Source: Hevea brasiliensis
Taxonomy: Eukaryota; Streptophyta; Magnoliopsida; Malpighiales; Euphorbiaceae
Direction of reading: 5' to 3'
NCBI RefSeq assembly: GCF_030052815.1
Contig: NC_079507.1
Location: 61,474,619-61,538,618, forward strand
Length of the DNA stretch: 64,000 bases
Under the pieces are notes generated by a model. It had not been told where the DNA came from, ran no database searches, and saw nothing but the letters and a program-made list of their open reading frames with translations. The position numbers were made by a program, and so were the translations under genes. Shown piece by piece: positions 50,012-62,522 of this stretch; the first letter of the stretch is position 1, and every line of letters starts with the position of its first letter.

Positions 50012-52435
50012 GAGAAGCAGCTGAATCGAGAGAGAGAGAAGATCAACTAAATTAGGGAATAACTACGAAAACAATCAAAATGAAAAAAAAAAAAAATAAA
50101 GAACTGAAAGCCAAACCAGCGGAAGGCGAATTAGTAGACAAATGAGAGACTTTGGTTTGAGGATTAGATTCGTAACCCTATCTCTCAGAATGTGTGGGGT
50201 GGTGTCTATGGTATCTGTCAATGTGCGATGTGTCAGCTTCCCTCTATTTTATATATATGTATATATTAAAAAATAATAAAAAAAAAAAAAAGAAAAAGCA
50301 GTAGAGATGCAGTGATCCCTAACAGAATAGAGGCGATGGAATGAGCTGGTGTGTGGGCCCACCTCAATCCAGATTTTCATCTATGCCAAGGATTTTTACC
50401 TTCCCTCACACAATACACCATTTTCTAAAGCCCAATACTTGGACTGCACTGTTCCGTGTATCTTATTAGGAAATTTATAATTTCATCCTTAGATATTACT
50501 TAATATTGGACTTTAATTTTTAAGTTTTTAAAAATTTAATTATTTAATTTTTAAATTTTATATTATATTATATTTTAATTATTAAATTTTAAGAAATAAA
50601 TTATTTAATTTTTTTTAATTTTATAATTTTAATATTTACAATAATTTTATTCATTAATAAAAAAAATAAATTATAATTAGATAGACTAAAGTGTGATGTT
50701 GTATAAAATTTATAGACTAAATAATTAATTTTTTAAAATTTAAAAATTAAAATATAACATAAAATAAAATCCAAGAGTCAAATTGAAAGTTTCCTATTTA
50801 ATTATTACATCACCGACTGAAAATCAATAAATTTAAGTTAAAATAATTACTTGAATTAATAATTTTAATTTTAATTTTAATTTATAGAATAATTTAGTTT
50901 TGTAATTTTAATATTTTTAATAATTTTATTTATTGACAAAAAAATAAATTGTAATTACAGGGATAAAAAGTGTAATGTTATATAAAATTTAAAGACTAAA
51001 TAATTAAATTTTTAAAATTTAAGAATTAAAATATAATATAGGAGAAAATTCAAGAACTAAATTGTAAATTTCTCATTTGATTATTATACCACCGACTGAA
51101 AAAAATAAATTTAATTTAAAAAAATTTACTTGAATTGATAATTTTGATTTTAGTTTTTTTTTTAAATTTGATATTTTATTTCAATGTGAGTTTTATTTTT
51201 TGAATAAAAAAAATATAATTTAGTCTTTAAATATACTAAGTAATTTAGTTTTCTCATAACAATTGTTGAAGTGAATTTGTTTAAATTTTTTTTTTTTCTG
51301 CTATCAATCCTTATGTAGTCTGTTGGACACTGTTGTGATATTAAAAATGAAAATGTATTTTATTCATTTTAAATGTTATAAAGTAATAAATTGGCATTTA
51401 CCATGTGCTGGTCAAATGAGAAAACTGTTTATTTTTTTTAATTTTTGGAATTCATTTGTTCTTTAGTAGAGAGTTGAATAATGTTGGCATGACTTGGCCC
51501 GTGTTTGACTATTATGAAATGGGGGCAATTGCCGACCTTTACTTTTTGTGAAAATAGCATATTAATTTTAATTAAAATATTAAAACTCACTCTTAGAAAT
51601 TAATATTTGCTCCTTTAATTTTTTTTTATTTAAATAGAATGATAAATTAATGTTTTAGCATTTATTCTTTTGGTGCTTGATAAAGACAATTTCTTTTATA
51701 AAATTAAAAAGAATTTAATCAAAAATAAATAAAAATGATAAATAAAAAATAAATTTAATTGTGGGATTTTTAAATAATGTGAATAATTTTATATTTGTAT
51801 TTTTTATTTTTATAGTTTTATTATTTTTGTGAGTATTTAAATATAAATTAATTTCTCTATTTTCAATTTTAATCTTCTTGTAAATATATCAAAATATAAA
51901 AAAAATTTGATAATATGTATCTTAATCTCAAAGTTTTATTAATTATACTATGGGTAATTGTTATAATTATCATTAGTTCTTAAAATTATTAGAAGTCTTT
52001 TTTTTTTTTTTTTGGGAATATTAGAAGTCATATTATTAAAATCATGTTACGTTGATTTTCACACATTAGTTTTTCCTGGATTTTCCTTTTATTACAATTG
52101 AGTAAATCATTGTTGCTATCTTTAGTTTTCAGAATTATTAAAACTCATGGCATTATAATTATTATACTTAAGATTTATACATCAATTTTCATTTTGAAGA
52201 GTTGAAGAGTTTGGCGTGTTCATTCGCCTGTTCTGATTGTGCTAGTCTCCTAGATAACATATTCAATATCTTGCCGCATAAACAAACATTAAGTGGAAAG
52301 TGAACGGAAGCAAAACAAAGAAACTGAAAAATGAAAAGAGTTGCTAATTGTTAAAATATAAAGCCAACTATTTAAAGGTTTCTTTCAAGAAAAAGTAAGA
52401 ATGGCAGTAAAAGGGTGAGCAACCAAAATTACCAA
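50012..52435. other. Intergenic region upstream of AKR2
   Basis: Positions 50012 to about 50250 hold the AKR2 leader and promoter. 50460-52200 is very AT-rich, with the 279-bp tandem repeat at 50560-51110. 52200-52435 should be the 3' untranslated region of the bL20 gene. No gene seen. Confidence 0.6.
50560..51110. repeat. AT-rich tandem repeat, two copies, period about 279 bp
   Basis: Blocks recur in the same order: a TTTTAATATTT-type tract, AATTTTATT(C/T)ATT, TATAAAATTTA(T/A)AGACTAAATAA, GAATTAAAATATAA-like sequence, and ACCGACTGA at 50812-50820 and again at 51091-51099, followed by AATAAATTTAA. The copies are diverged. It may be a decayed duplicated element. Confidence 0.7.
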
Positions 52436-55162
52436 TTATACATCAATTGAAATTTTCACCTTCCTGGGAGCAAGTACCACATTTTTGTTTCCAGGAAAGG
52501 CATTACTAGATATGTCTACGAGGGCCTTGAAACTATACGGTTCATGCATAGATAGCTCTGACAAAACTTTCCTGTTTAGCTGAATGTTCTCCTTCATTAG
52601 ACCATGCATGAAGTTACCATAGTTAACCTGATAAAAAGTATAATAGGCCAAGGGAAAGCAAAATGTCAGTACTCATCATAAATGTGTTTACAATACCATG
52701 AAAGAAGACCTAAGAATTCCTATACATGCACATTCATCAATCTGTAACATACAGGAGGAATAGGTTCAGGAGGAATTCAGTTAGGGATATCTGAAGTGGC
52801 AGTTTTGGTCGTCTAATAGCAGTTATTATTATAGCTGGAGTAGTTACAGTAGTTAGCAAGTGGTTGGAATAGTTAGAATTAAATGTAACAGTAGAATGGG
52901 CAGTATAAATACAGCTAGAAGGATTGCATAACTAATATTAAATACAGAAACTGTTCTCTCTGTTATTTTCTCTCTTCTTCTATTCCTTCTTCCCTTTCTT
53001 TCTCTATTTCCTCTCTAATTTCTAATCTTTTCTATGATTGAGAATCCTGCTACATGACACAATCACTTTCAGACAAATCCTGACGCCTCCGGTTTCCTTT
53101 AAAAATTTCCAATCAATCTGCTTTGGAAATTGGGCATAAATCCTCTTAAGTTTTAATAATTTTTAAAATCTGAATAATTTGAATTTAGATGGAAATGACA
53201 TATACTTTCAAGTATAAATTTTAAAGTCAGCATCTAATTCTATTTAATTATTTCAAAAACAACTTAGAATAGAATTATTAGATCTAAATATCCAATCCAA
53301 TTTCCATCCACTTTTAAGGTGAACAAAACACGTCCAAAGAGAAGAAGAAGAACGATGATAGGATATAGGATGCCATTAGCTTGTCTTATTGGCTTAGGGA
53401 TGAATCAGATGATCATTAGCTCATTCCCACAAATTAGACTTGCTAGATGTACAAGGATTTGTTTGATACATGGAATATTTGATTCAAATTTCAAATGTAA
53501 AATAATTTTTCCACAATCCATGGACAGAAAATTTTCACTCCATGGCATACAATTTCCATAAGTAAAAGCTATTTCATGGCCACGGAATAGCTATTTCATT
53601 CCTGTTACATTCTATTCTGCAAACAAAATGAAGTGTAATGATTATTGTTTCTCCTTGTTAACACCACAAATGAACAGATTCATTTAAATTTGAAAATTGC
53701 TTTATAAAGTGTAAAGTGCTGGAGAGATTTGAGTTCCTAAATTTTTCACTCACCTAAACAACAAGCATAGTTATTAAAGGCGCGCCTCAGGCTTCAAGCT
53801 CACCAGGCTCCAATCCTAACGCCTCTACAGGAGAAAGGCGGACAACATTCACCAGACCCTCACCTTATGCGCCTAGGCGTGCGCCTTGTTTCAGGCGCAA
53901 GGCTAGAAAGGGGCGCTTTTTTTATTTCTACATTCGGCGAGTACTTCCATTGACAAAAAACACTACCACCCAACTCAAAATTTATTGATCTAAAAATTTT
54001 CAAAATTAGTATCATTGGTAATAACTAGTCACCAAAATCTCATCAAACTAACATACTCACAATTACAAATCTCTCATATTTTCATTTTCAATATTACCAC
54101 TCATTATCTTTTTAAAAAAAAGAAGTTAATACTCCTTTAGTTCTTAAAGGTGAGGGAAATGATGAAAATATTGATTTTGAAGATAAATATTAAGAGGATA
54201 AAGGTGTAGAAAAAGATGAAGAAGATATAATTACTTTATAATTTCTTAACTTTAGTTATGAAAAATTAAAAGACTATTAAAGTTTTAATAATTTAGTACT
54301 TTAATGCTTATTTGTTATAATTATTTTTAGTTTTATTTTATTTGAAGTTTGATGGAATTTTCTTTTTTTTTTTTTTGCGCCTCATCTCGCTTAGGCGTGC
54401 ACCTCCACCTTGCGCCTTACGCCTAGGCTCCAGGACCCCTTGGCGCCTTAGTACACCTTGAGCCTTTAATAACTATGACAACAGGTAATGCAATTCTTTT
54501 TCTTTCCCAAAAATTTATTAACTCAGAAGATAGAAACCTAAACAACTATTACAAAGGCAAACCAAAGCTTACCTAGACGTTCAAGGCTAGAAACAAAAGC
54601 AAACCAAAACTTTAATTGGCTTAATGTATATATATTTGAACAGGTAACTGAATTCTATCATCAATCCTTAGCAGAAACCCACAAGCATGTTTTTATCCCC
54701 AGCAATTAAGTCAAGGTATCATGTCTCGTGAGTCACTTTCAAACAAATATATAGTAAACCAACTGGCAACAGATACCAAGCTGAAGGCTCAGAAAACATC
54801 GAAGAAGGAAATAAAGCATCCACATCCTTTTCTTCATTTTTTTTAGTTATGTTGAGAATAATTGTACAAATTCAACTAAAAAGCTAATGCAAAAAAGCAT
54901 AAAAGGTAGCTAATGCAATAGACGTTTTGGTAATACAATTCTAAAATTAATAATTGTAATCATAATAATAACTTACACCATGTTGGCGTGTGCCAGCATT
55001 GATGCGTTGGATCCAGAGAGAGCGCATGTCTCGCTTCTTGTTCCGACGGTCCCTGTAGGAATACTGCAAGGCCTTCTCTACTCTTTCTCTTGCGATACGA
55101 ATGCAGTTCTTTGCTCTTCCCCTAAAACCTTTCGCTAGTTTTAGTACCTCTTTCTTGTTCAT
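52436..55162 (-). CDS. RPL20: Ribosomal protein bL20, organellar (nuclear-encoded, probably mitochondrial)
   Basis: bL20 binds 23S-type rRNA early in assembly of the bacterial-type large ribosomal subunit. Two coding exons in transcript order, 54977-55162 and 52436-52627, join at the codons for His-Gly|Val-Asn and give 125 residues, a normal bL20 length. The family core is evident: [47 protein letters not shown], then [35 protein letters not shown]. The protein is strongly basic in its first half, as the family is. It lacks an obvious long presequence; in plants such a nuclear gene serves the mitochondrion, because plastid bL20 is usually plastid-encoded. A hAT-type element sits in the intron, and a leader exon probably lies near 56090-56200. 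Confidence 0.92.
52760..53060 (+). mobile_element. Possible solo LTR fragment in the bL20 intron
   Basis: The segment has the look of a short copia-type LTR: AGGAGGAATTCAGTTAGGG, AGTTAGCAAGTGGTTGGAATAG, a TATA-like GTATAAATACAGC (about 52911-52923), then pyrimidine-rich sequence typical of an R/U5 region (TTCTCTCTGTTATTTTCTC). No second copy, primer site or clear target duplication was found, so this is tentative. Confidence 0.35.
53766..54477. mobile_element. Non-autonomous hAT-type element, copy 2 (bL20 intron)
   Basis: Perfect 16-bp terminal inverted repeats CATAGTTATTAAAGGC (53766-53781) and GCCTTTAATAACTATG (54462-54477) bound a 712-bp element. The flanks are ACAACAAG (53758-53765) and ACAACAGG (54478-54485), an 8-bp duplication with one mismatch. 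Subterminal regions are dense in GCGCC/GGCGC/AGGCG words; the interior is AT-rich and non-coding. The 8-bp duplication and subterminal repeats fit the hAT superfamily. It is related to the copy at 42883-43789. Confidence 0.78.
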
Positions 55163-57944
55163 CTTTCTACTGTCTCTTTCCTGCCCATTTCACAACCAAA
55201 ATCCAAATCAGCTGTGCATAAACCCCAGAAGTAATCAGACAAAAACAAGCAGGAATTTGTTGATACTAATACAGAAGCATATAACCCAAAACATCGCAAT
55301 AAAAGTCAAAGCTATAATAAATTCCACATATATAAAAAAACTAGAAGTGCAACAGACTAGTTTTGCAAAGAACAAACTTGGGAAAAAAAAAAAGGAGATA
55401 ATGCTTGTTAGAAAACCTCAAATTTTCCTAAACCATAGTATATACTTTCTTCTCTGTGGCACCACTCCTACGACCCTCAGTACCCACACCCCCATTTTGC
55501 CTTCAAAAAATTGCATTCCCCACTTAACTTGCAGACTTAACCATTTCATTGCACCCAAAAACTTCATTCACCCTCTTCTCCACCACAAACTACTCACTCA
55601 CATTCTCAACATACCTTTTCTTCTTACTCTCCTTCTCCTCAATTTCACCTAACAACTCTACTCTTTTCAAAACCACTATAGGCAAAAGAGCCAATAAGTA
55701 ATAAGCTTTTAGATTTCAAAAACCAATAAACACGTTTTCACAGTCAAGTCAAAACCTTCTACAAACTTCAACGGTTTTGAGTGTGCAAACATACTAAAAC
55801 ATCTATTAAATGCTTTAAAATAAAGCCAAAATTCCCTTAAGACACAAAAATGAGCTGCTCGTCAATGACTCTTCTACGACTCAGCAATCCAAAATTGTTC
55901 AGAGCACTCCAAAATAAGCCCCAAATTAATCACATTTGCAAAGTTTCCAGACCAAGGAAGCCAGGAAGGTGACATTATCAAATCTAATGAATCCTAACTT
56001 ACATTGATTTTGGTATAAAAATAACACATAAATCAGACATTAAATTCAGTTTACAATCGAAGAAGAGCACAAACAAGGATTCTTCTCCGTGTACCTGAGA
56101 TGAAGGTTGTGCGACAGTAATAGGGAACCTCGTGGTCCGTTCGTGGTCGTAAAGGAGAAGAGCAACGGTGGCTCAAATGAGTTTAGCGACGGCAGCAGAA
56201 GCCCTAAAATTAAAGGCAAAATAGATTATATAGTCACTTAAGTTTACATGTAATTTAAAAAAAAAAAACCTTAAGCATTCGTTAAATAATCTAAAAATTT
56301 AGACATTTAAACTATAAAAAATAATTAAATAATTATTTAAATCCTATCGAATAAAAAAGCTTAATTTTAAAATAAATTTATAAAATTTATAAATATTTAA
56401 AATATTTATTAAAAAATATAAAAATCCTTAACTTCAATCAAACACTGAAAAAATTTAAATTTTTTTTTTGTCAACCATATATTAAACTTTAATATCAAAA
56501 TCTCCTAAAACTAACTTATAGAATTTAAATAACTATTAACTCATTTTTCTTAAGGCTTAAAAAAGCATTTTTACCAAAATTAAAATGGAGAGAAAATGAA
56601 ATAGGCCGAGTTATAGAATTTTGCTCTTTACATTTCACGTTAGTTATTACATTCTTTTGTGCCCAATAATTATTAATTTTTTATTTTTTATTTTTATTAT
56701 TTAAAATTTTTTTTGTATTAATTGAAAATTTTATATAATATTAAATAACAATAAAATAATAAAATAAATAAAAATTAAATTTAATCAAAGAAAAATAATT
56801 AAAATTAAATTTAATAAAAAATTAATGATTTATATACTTGATGCATAAAAATAAAGAGAAGAGATTAATTAGCTGTCAATTTTTGGAAGTGCCACGTGAC
56901 ACTTTCGATTAATAGATATTAATGAGCAAATAAATTATTGTGAGGAAAAAAAAATTGATGAGAAACTACTCGGCGAATCCGAGACATCGAGGGAAATTGA
57001 ACCTAAAATGAGAGAAATTTTCTCTCTCTTCAAACAAAGAGAGTTCTTCTGATTTCCCCTGCCTTTAGGCAGAGTGAAGGCTTCTAGTTTTGGTTTTCAG
57101 CATGGACTTGTGGGAGTGCTCTTCCCATACGAAGATAAGTTGTATATTCTGCTTTTGATTGTGTTCGATTTCGTTTGCATGTTGGTTTGTGCTTCAACGA
57201 AAGGCTTTCTGAGTGAAGACCTTTGTGTGTTGTGTTGTTTGTGCTTGAGCTGAACAAATCGACAATGGGAGGAGATCAGATGGCGCTGCTAGGGATTTTC
57301 AAAGGTTTTTGCTTTCCATCTGCAAGGGGTTGGGTTTTAGACCTAACGGTTGGTGCTGGTTCAATTCAAGCAAGTTTGCTCCATGTGGTTGAGAGGGCTT
57401 CTTTAGATCTAGCTATTTAGCATCTTCGGGATTTGCTTATACACTACGTTGGGAAGGCTATCCTGCTTGGCTTATAAGTGCATTGAGCTCTACAACTACA
57501 CCCTTTCACGATATGGAGTTAAGCATGCTACCTCTCTGGAAATTTTGGAGGCTTACTTTAATTAATAGTTATGGTGTGCAAAGAAGAGTGGCTATGGTAG
57601 CGCCTTATATTGCGGGGTTGCGTTGTTTGGCTCCAATCTCTACTCGGTTTTTCTGTGGTTGGCAACTTAGGCAGGAGATGGCAATATGGTTTATAATTCT
57701 TAAGTTTCTTTTCTGTTTGGGAAGGGTATGATAATATTATAATATTATAATATGAGAAATTTATAAATTTAATTGAATTTGTTAACAAGCCGAGTTTGAG
57801 TATTATGTTATTTAATTTCAGAAATTAATAAATTTAATTAAATTTGTTAAAATTATATTTATACCATATATATATTAATAAAAAATTAAAAAATAAAATT
57901 TTAATTCGATTTTATTTAAGTTTACATTTATTTATAGCTATTGC
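55163..57944. other. Region upstream of the bL20 gene
   Basis: Probably holds the bL20 leader intron (55163 to about 56090) and leader exon and promoter (about 56090-56250), then AT-rich DNA to about 56900. From 57000 to 57720 the composition is more balanced and short frames appear (for example 57223-57420 and 57483-57731). I cannot assign them to a family; they may be 5' parts of the decayed LINE that follows. Confidence 0.5.
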
Positions 57945-59133
57945 GTTGAATTTGAGTACGTGAAACTTCCTGCAAATTCTCCTATCATTTATATTGCAAA
58001 TCTAATTGATGACCACAATCACTGGAATGAGCACATCTTTTAGGATTCTTTCTCAGTAGAGGATTGTAGAGAAATCCTTAAGATCCCATTGGAAGATAGC
58101 CACAGAGAGCCGCTGTTGATTTGGCACTTCACCTGTATTAGTATTTCATTTATCAAGTCTGTTTATTTTAGACTTAAAAGTCTCCAAAAGTCTACATCTA
58201 TGGCAACCTCTCCTTCTTCCTCGAGAGTGCTTCAAGTAAATTTCTGGACTAGCATCGGGTCTTTCCGTATCCCTCCAATGGTATATTTATTTTTATGGCC
58301 GGCTTGCTCTAATTCTTTGGCTATAAGAGTTAATTTGTTTTGGAGAAAGAGTGCAGGCTCTCTTATGTGCCCTATTTGTGGAAAACATGAGGAAATTTTA
58401 GAACTCTTACTATTGTTCTCTGATCATGCGAAAGTTAGTTTGTTTGGGTCATCTTTGGGTCTTACTATAAATGTTATTGGTTTTAATTCCTTTTCTGATT
58501 GGTAGTAGGGACTATTGGAATCTCTGAATTCTAGTAATTCCCAACAAATTGTTTTTGTGGTTTTGTTGTGCTGGTGTATCTGGAAGGCTAAGAATGGGGT
58601 AGTCATTTAGTCTACCGATCCAGATCATATCAAAACTTTCCAAAAAGTCCAGAAATGCTGCTGAAAAGCTTCTTCATCTTGAGGTTCCACATCACCATCC
58701 TCCGCTTGTTCAATCTTTATCTCTTTCAGTCTCTTGGAGACCGCCTGAATTGGGATATGTAAAAATAAATGTTGATGCCTCTTTCTTAACCAGATCATCA
58801 CAGGCCAGTTGTGGCATTAGTGTTAGGAACCATACTGGTTCCCTTATTGGTGGATTTGCTGCTTTTTTTTTTGTCTTATTTATGTCCTTTAGTGGTTGAA
58901 GGTTTGGCACTCTGTGCAACCCTCAAGATGGCTAGTAGTAGAGGTTTTCCCCAAGCACTGTTTGTATTTGATTGACTCTGATGATCGCATATAATATATA
59001 TCATTTTTATTTAAAAATATACTTCTAAGAAATATTCTCTAAAATATGTAAGGAATATATTCATATCACTTTTTCTTATAAATAGAAAAAAGCAACGATA
59101 AAAAATGATCTCTCCTTTTAGACATTCTCTTCC

Positions 59134-59179
<46 letters not shown>

Positions 59180-59560
59180 TAAAATACTGTCCCTCTAACT
59201 TGAGCATCGAATAGTTATCATTATGACAGCTCTGGTGGACCTTTAATCCATTTTCTTCGCTTGCAAGTCCCTTATGGCTAAAATAATAAAAGTGAGACCA
59301 TACGAGTGAAGCAACATTTTCAAGGTTCATCACCTCCGGTTGATCTCTTGCATGAATTCTCCTCTAATTCTCATTCCTTGGGAGTTAGAGACTGTTGTTC
59401 GTGATATTAAGTGTATTTAGTTTTCTTTTTCTGGCTGGTCATTGTCTTATATTCCCAGAAGGATGAATGCTTGTGCCCACTCGGTTGCTGGACATGTAAG
59501 GAATGGGTTACTTGGTTCTAGTTGGATCTCAAACCCACCCCCCTAACTTTAGGCTTTCTT
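57945..59560 (+). mobile_element. Decayed LINE relic (zf-RVT and RNase H parts), interrupted by an insertion
   Basis: In the plus strand, broken frames encode ANLIDDHNHWNEHIF, DCREILKIPLEDSHREPLLI and WHF. They are followed by a zinc-binding-in-reverse-transcriptase block (RIPPMVYLFLWPACSNSLAI ... LMCPICGKHEEILELLLLF). RNase H begins PPELGYVKINVDASFLTRSS, QASCGISVRNHTGSLIGGFA. The frame is lost near 58970 and resumes about 59390 with SFSGWSLSYIPRRMNACAHS and VAGHVRNGLLGSSW, the usual RNase H C-terminus of plant LINE-type elements. The intervening 350-odd bases look like a separate insertion. Several stops confirm it is dead. Confidence 0.72.
58980..59335 (+). mobile_element. LTR-like insertion nested in the LINE relic
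   Basis: This segment splits the RNase H reading frame. It has a TATA-like CTTATAAATAG near 59078-59088, a run of 14 C followed by about 16 CT units (59132-59178), and CTAACTTGAGCATCGAA near 59196-59212, a motif style common towards the 3' part of plant LTRs. Termini are not resolved, so solo-LTR status is tentative. Confidence 0.4.
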
Positions 59561-62522
59561 ATCAAGGATAAATGTAGTCATCATCTCATGAATGACATTT
59601 TTATCTTTTTTCAGAGAAGGATGCCTGAATTCCATGCAGTGCCAACGCTAGAGTGCCTTGCTATGCTTTATGGATGCGCCAGACAAATTCTAAAGCTTTT
59701 GTAGTGTGTCTTAATGCATCCATAAATGCATCTTTGGCAACCTTTTACAGTGGAACAAGCTTGTAAAAGCATTGAAATGCCTAACGTATGATCTATTGTC
59801 TAACAATTGGAGAATTCCTATTCTAGGGAATTAAAGGGAATTAACATTGGAGATTTTCTGAATTGAAATTCCCAGCTTTCTATTGCTGTCATATCTAATT
59901 GTATGTTTAGAATAATAAAATTAGAGGGGTGAACACATGAAAATTACATATATTAGCGACAGATATGTTCGTTAAATGTTATTACTGATGAAATTAAATT
60001 AAAATAAATTAGTTTGATTTAACTTAATTTAGCTCTAAGCTTACAAGACCTTAAATAATGGTTCACCACTGAGCTAGAAGGGAGAAATTTTACATGTTTA
60101 CCTTTAGATTAAATATATTTCAGTTTGGTTGAATTTACTATTTATTTTTTAAAATTAAACTGGATTGAAAAAATTGAAAATTCTCAAACTAAATCGATTC
60201 ATTATAAAAACTAATCGAATTATGCAATTTAACAGGTTCGATCGATCCAAATTGAATAGTGCTCCCTGTAATTACAAAGCGCAACACACAAATGGAGGCG
60301 GTCTCGGTCTTCATCTAGTATATTTTCCCTTTCACGCCCTCTTGTGATCTTAGGAATTTTTGCTTTATTACTGTAGATTTATTCGCTACAGAGAACGTTA
60401 GAAGACGAGAGCAGAAGATTTTCTAAAAGGCGGAGAAGGGTTTTGGGGGAAAGTGTCTTATAAACCAGAGCTTTTAATGGTGCAATTTGTTAAGGCGAAA
60501 GAGGAATGATTGTGAGTTTTTCTCTTGCTCTTTCGTTTTTTATATTTTTTTGATACATACTATATTAGATTATTTGCTCAGTTTCATCCTTAATTTCTGT
60601 GCTTATTCTACAGCGTTCTCAAATCCCCTTTCTCTGTATCCTTCCCTTTGAATTTTTTTTTTCTTCTTTTATTTAAAACTTGTAGTCTTTGGTTTTGCTT
60701 ATTTTTTCGAGTCTCAAATCTGTTGGCAGTAGCATATTGTCTTGTGTTTAATTTAGATTTCTAAACTTGAGAGGGATGGATTGTGGGTTGAGTCTAATTT
60801 CATATATTGTAATGTTTCTGGCAGGTCTTCAGCTTTTCTATTATAAAAACACTTCATAATTTGAAAGGTAATGTTGAATGCTCTACAGCTTTTTATTCCA
60901 GTATTTACTGTTGTATCGCCTCTTTTTCTTTGTATTTTTGTTCTCCAAAGTGCATGTCTCTGAAACAATATGCTTTTGACTTTTCATCCTCTTCAAAGAT
61001 TTTTCTTGGGTTGTTTTTAGTCTTTAATTAATCTAAATAGGCTTCTATTTCTATAGTTGGATTTGATCTAGGGTTTGGTTGGTAAAATCCAATTTCTTGA
61101 TAATAGTAAGAATCTTCAGTGTTTTGACATTATCTGCTACCAGTTGAATCAGGATTAAATATATCAATACCTCAATATTTCTACATCTTCTGTTGACAGA
61201 TATGACCAGTTAATAAAAGCTGTATAGGAAAATAAATTTTAAGATTTTGAAGAACTAGATATCAGATGAAAATGCAAAGAAAATTTTGAAAAGAAAAAAA
61301 AAAGGGTACCAAAGTGCTGCACTTGCAGTTGCACAAGTAACTATATAAAGAGGATTGTTGTTAATGCAGTATAGGAAAATGAAGATCCTAATACAATTTA
61401 GGAATTATTTTCAATGTAAAATTAGAAAATTTAATAGTTCTATTATTTAAGAAATTATTTTTATTGTTTAGGAAGTTTATTATTATTAGGTCTATTATTT
61501 TCTAGTTTATCTTATATTTCTAATTAGATATGTATTAGGGTTTCGTAGTCCTAATTTGATTAGGGTTGTAACCTCTATCAACATAGCTATTTTCTATTAT
61601 TCAGTACTTTTGAGTATGATTATCAATTGAGAATTAGTTCTGTTTACCCTTGTTTTGCCTTTGTTCCTTTTCTGGCGCTATATCAATTATTCTATGCAAT
61701 TCTAAGGAAGGAAATTTAATGCCACAGGCAATAGTTGGTTGCTGGCACCAGTTTGAAGCCTCACTATAAAAACCTAGGGGAGCTAAGGCTGACATTTCAC
61801 AAGAAGAGACTGACATTCAAGTAAGCAATCTCTTTTTCCACTTTATTAATTTTGCTGACATTGTATTTGCTGATATTAGCTTCTCCTCAATCATTACTTC
61901 TTTTTCTTTATATATTTGTTAGATGTCTTTATTTGCTTTACCCTGTCAATGATTTAATTTCACAGGGTCCATATCTCTCACTTGGCCATACTGAGGAAGC
62001 TTTAAGTAGTATTCATAGTTTTAAAATCTAAGTTGCAACAATGGTAATTTGATGCATTATAAATGACATTAGGTATATGGGCTTTTTAAAATTAAAAAAG
62101 AAAAGCTAAAATTTGCAATGCCACATAAATGACTTTAGATTTGGGTAGTTGTACAGTATAAATGACTCTAGTTTGTGTGTTCTACAACTGCTAAACATGC
62201 AAATTGTGCATCTTCAGAACTTGCATTGCTAATTCTGCATCTTGATAATAGCATTGGTCCTTGTATCAATGTGAGAGTTTTGCATTCAGGTTTTTATGTG
62301 ATTATCCTTATCCCAAAAGATACAATTGTTTAGTTTGTTATGTTCTAATTCTAGTATTTATCTAAAGATTATGTTAGAGCAGAATAGAGAATTAGAGATC
62401 ATTGCAAACCTTTGTGCTAATGCATCCTGTACTTGTTCTGCTATTTTTGCTTGGTTTCATCTAGGAATTCTTAGAGAAGCAATACTTGAGAGAATGTGAG
62501 AGTGTATAAAAAGGTGTGAAAG
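59561..62522. other. Region upstream of CWC25 with promoter and probable leader introns
   Basis: 59561-60300 is AT-rich intergenic DNA. A transcription start and first leader exon are likely around 60350-60510 (CG-richer, GAGA-containing). The rest to 62522 looks like leader introns. An LTR-like stretch with GATTAGGGTTGTAACCTCT near 61560 may be a remnant inserted in the leader intron. No coding exon upstream of 62523 was found. Confidence 0.45.

Noticed and set aside
55101..55652. 183-codon open frame on the plus strand
   Set aside because: It starts inside the antisense of the bL20 first coding exon and continues through its leader intron; composition is Thr/Leu/Ile-rich and low complexity, with no family resemblance.
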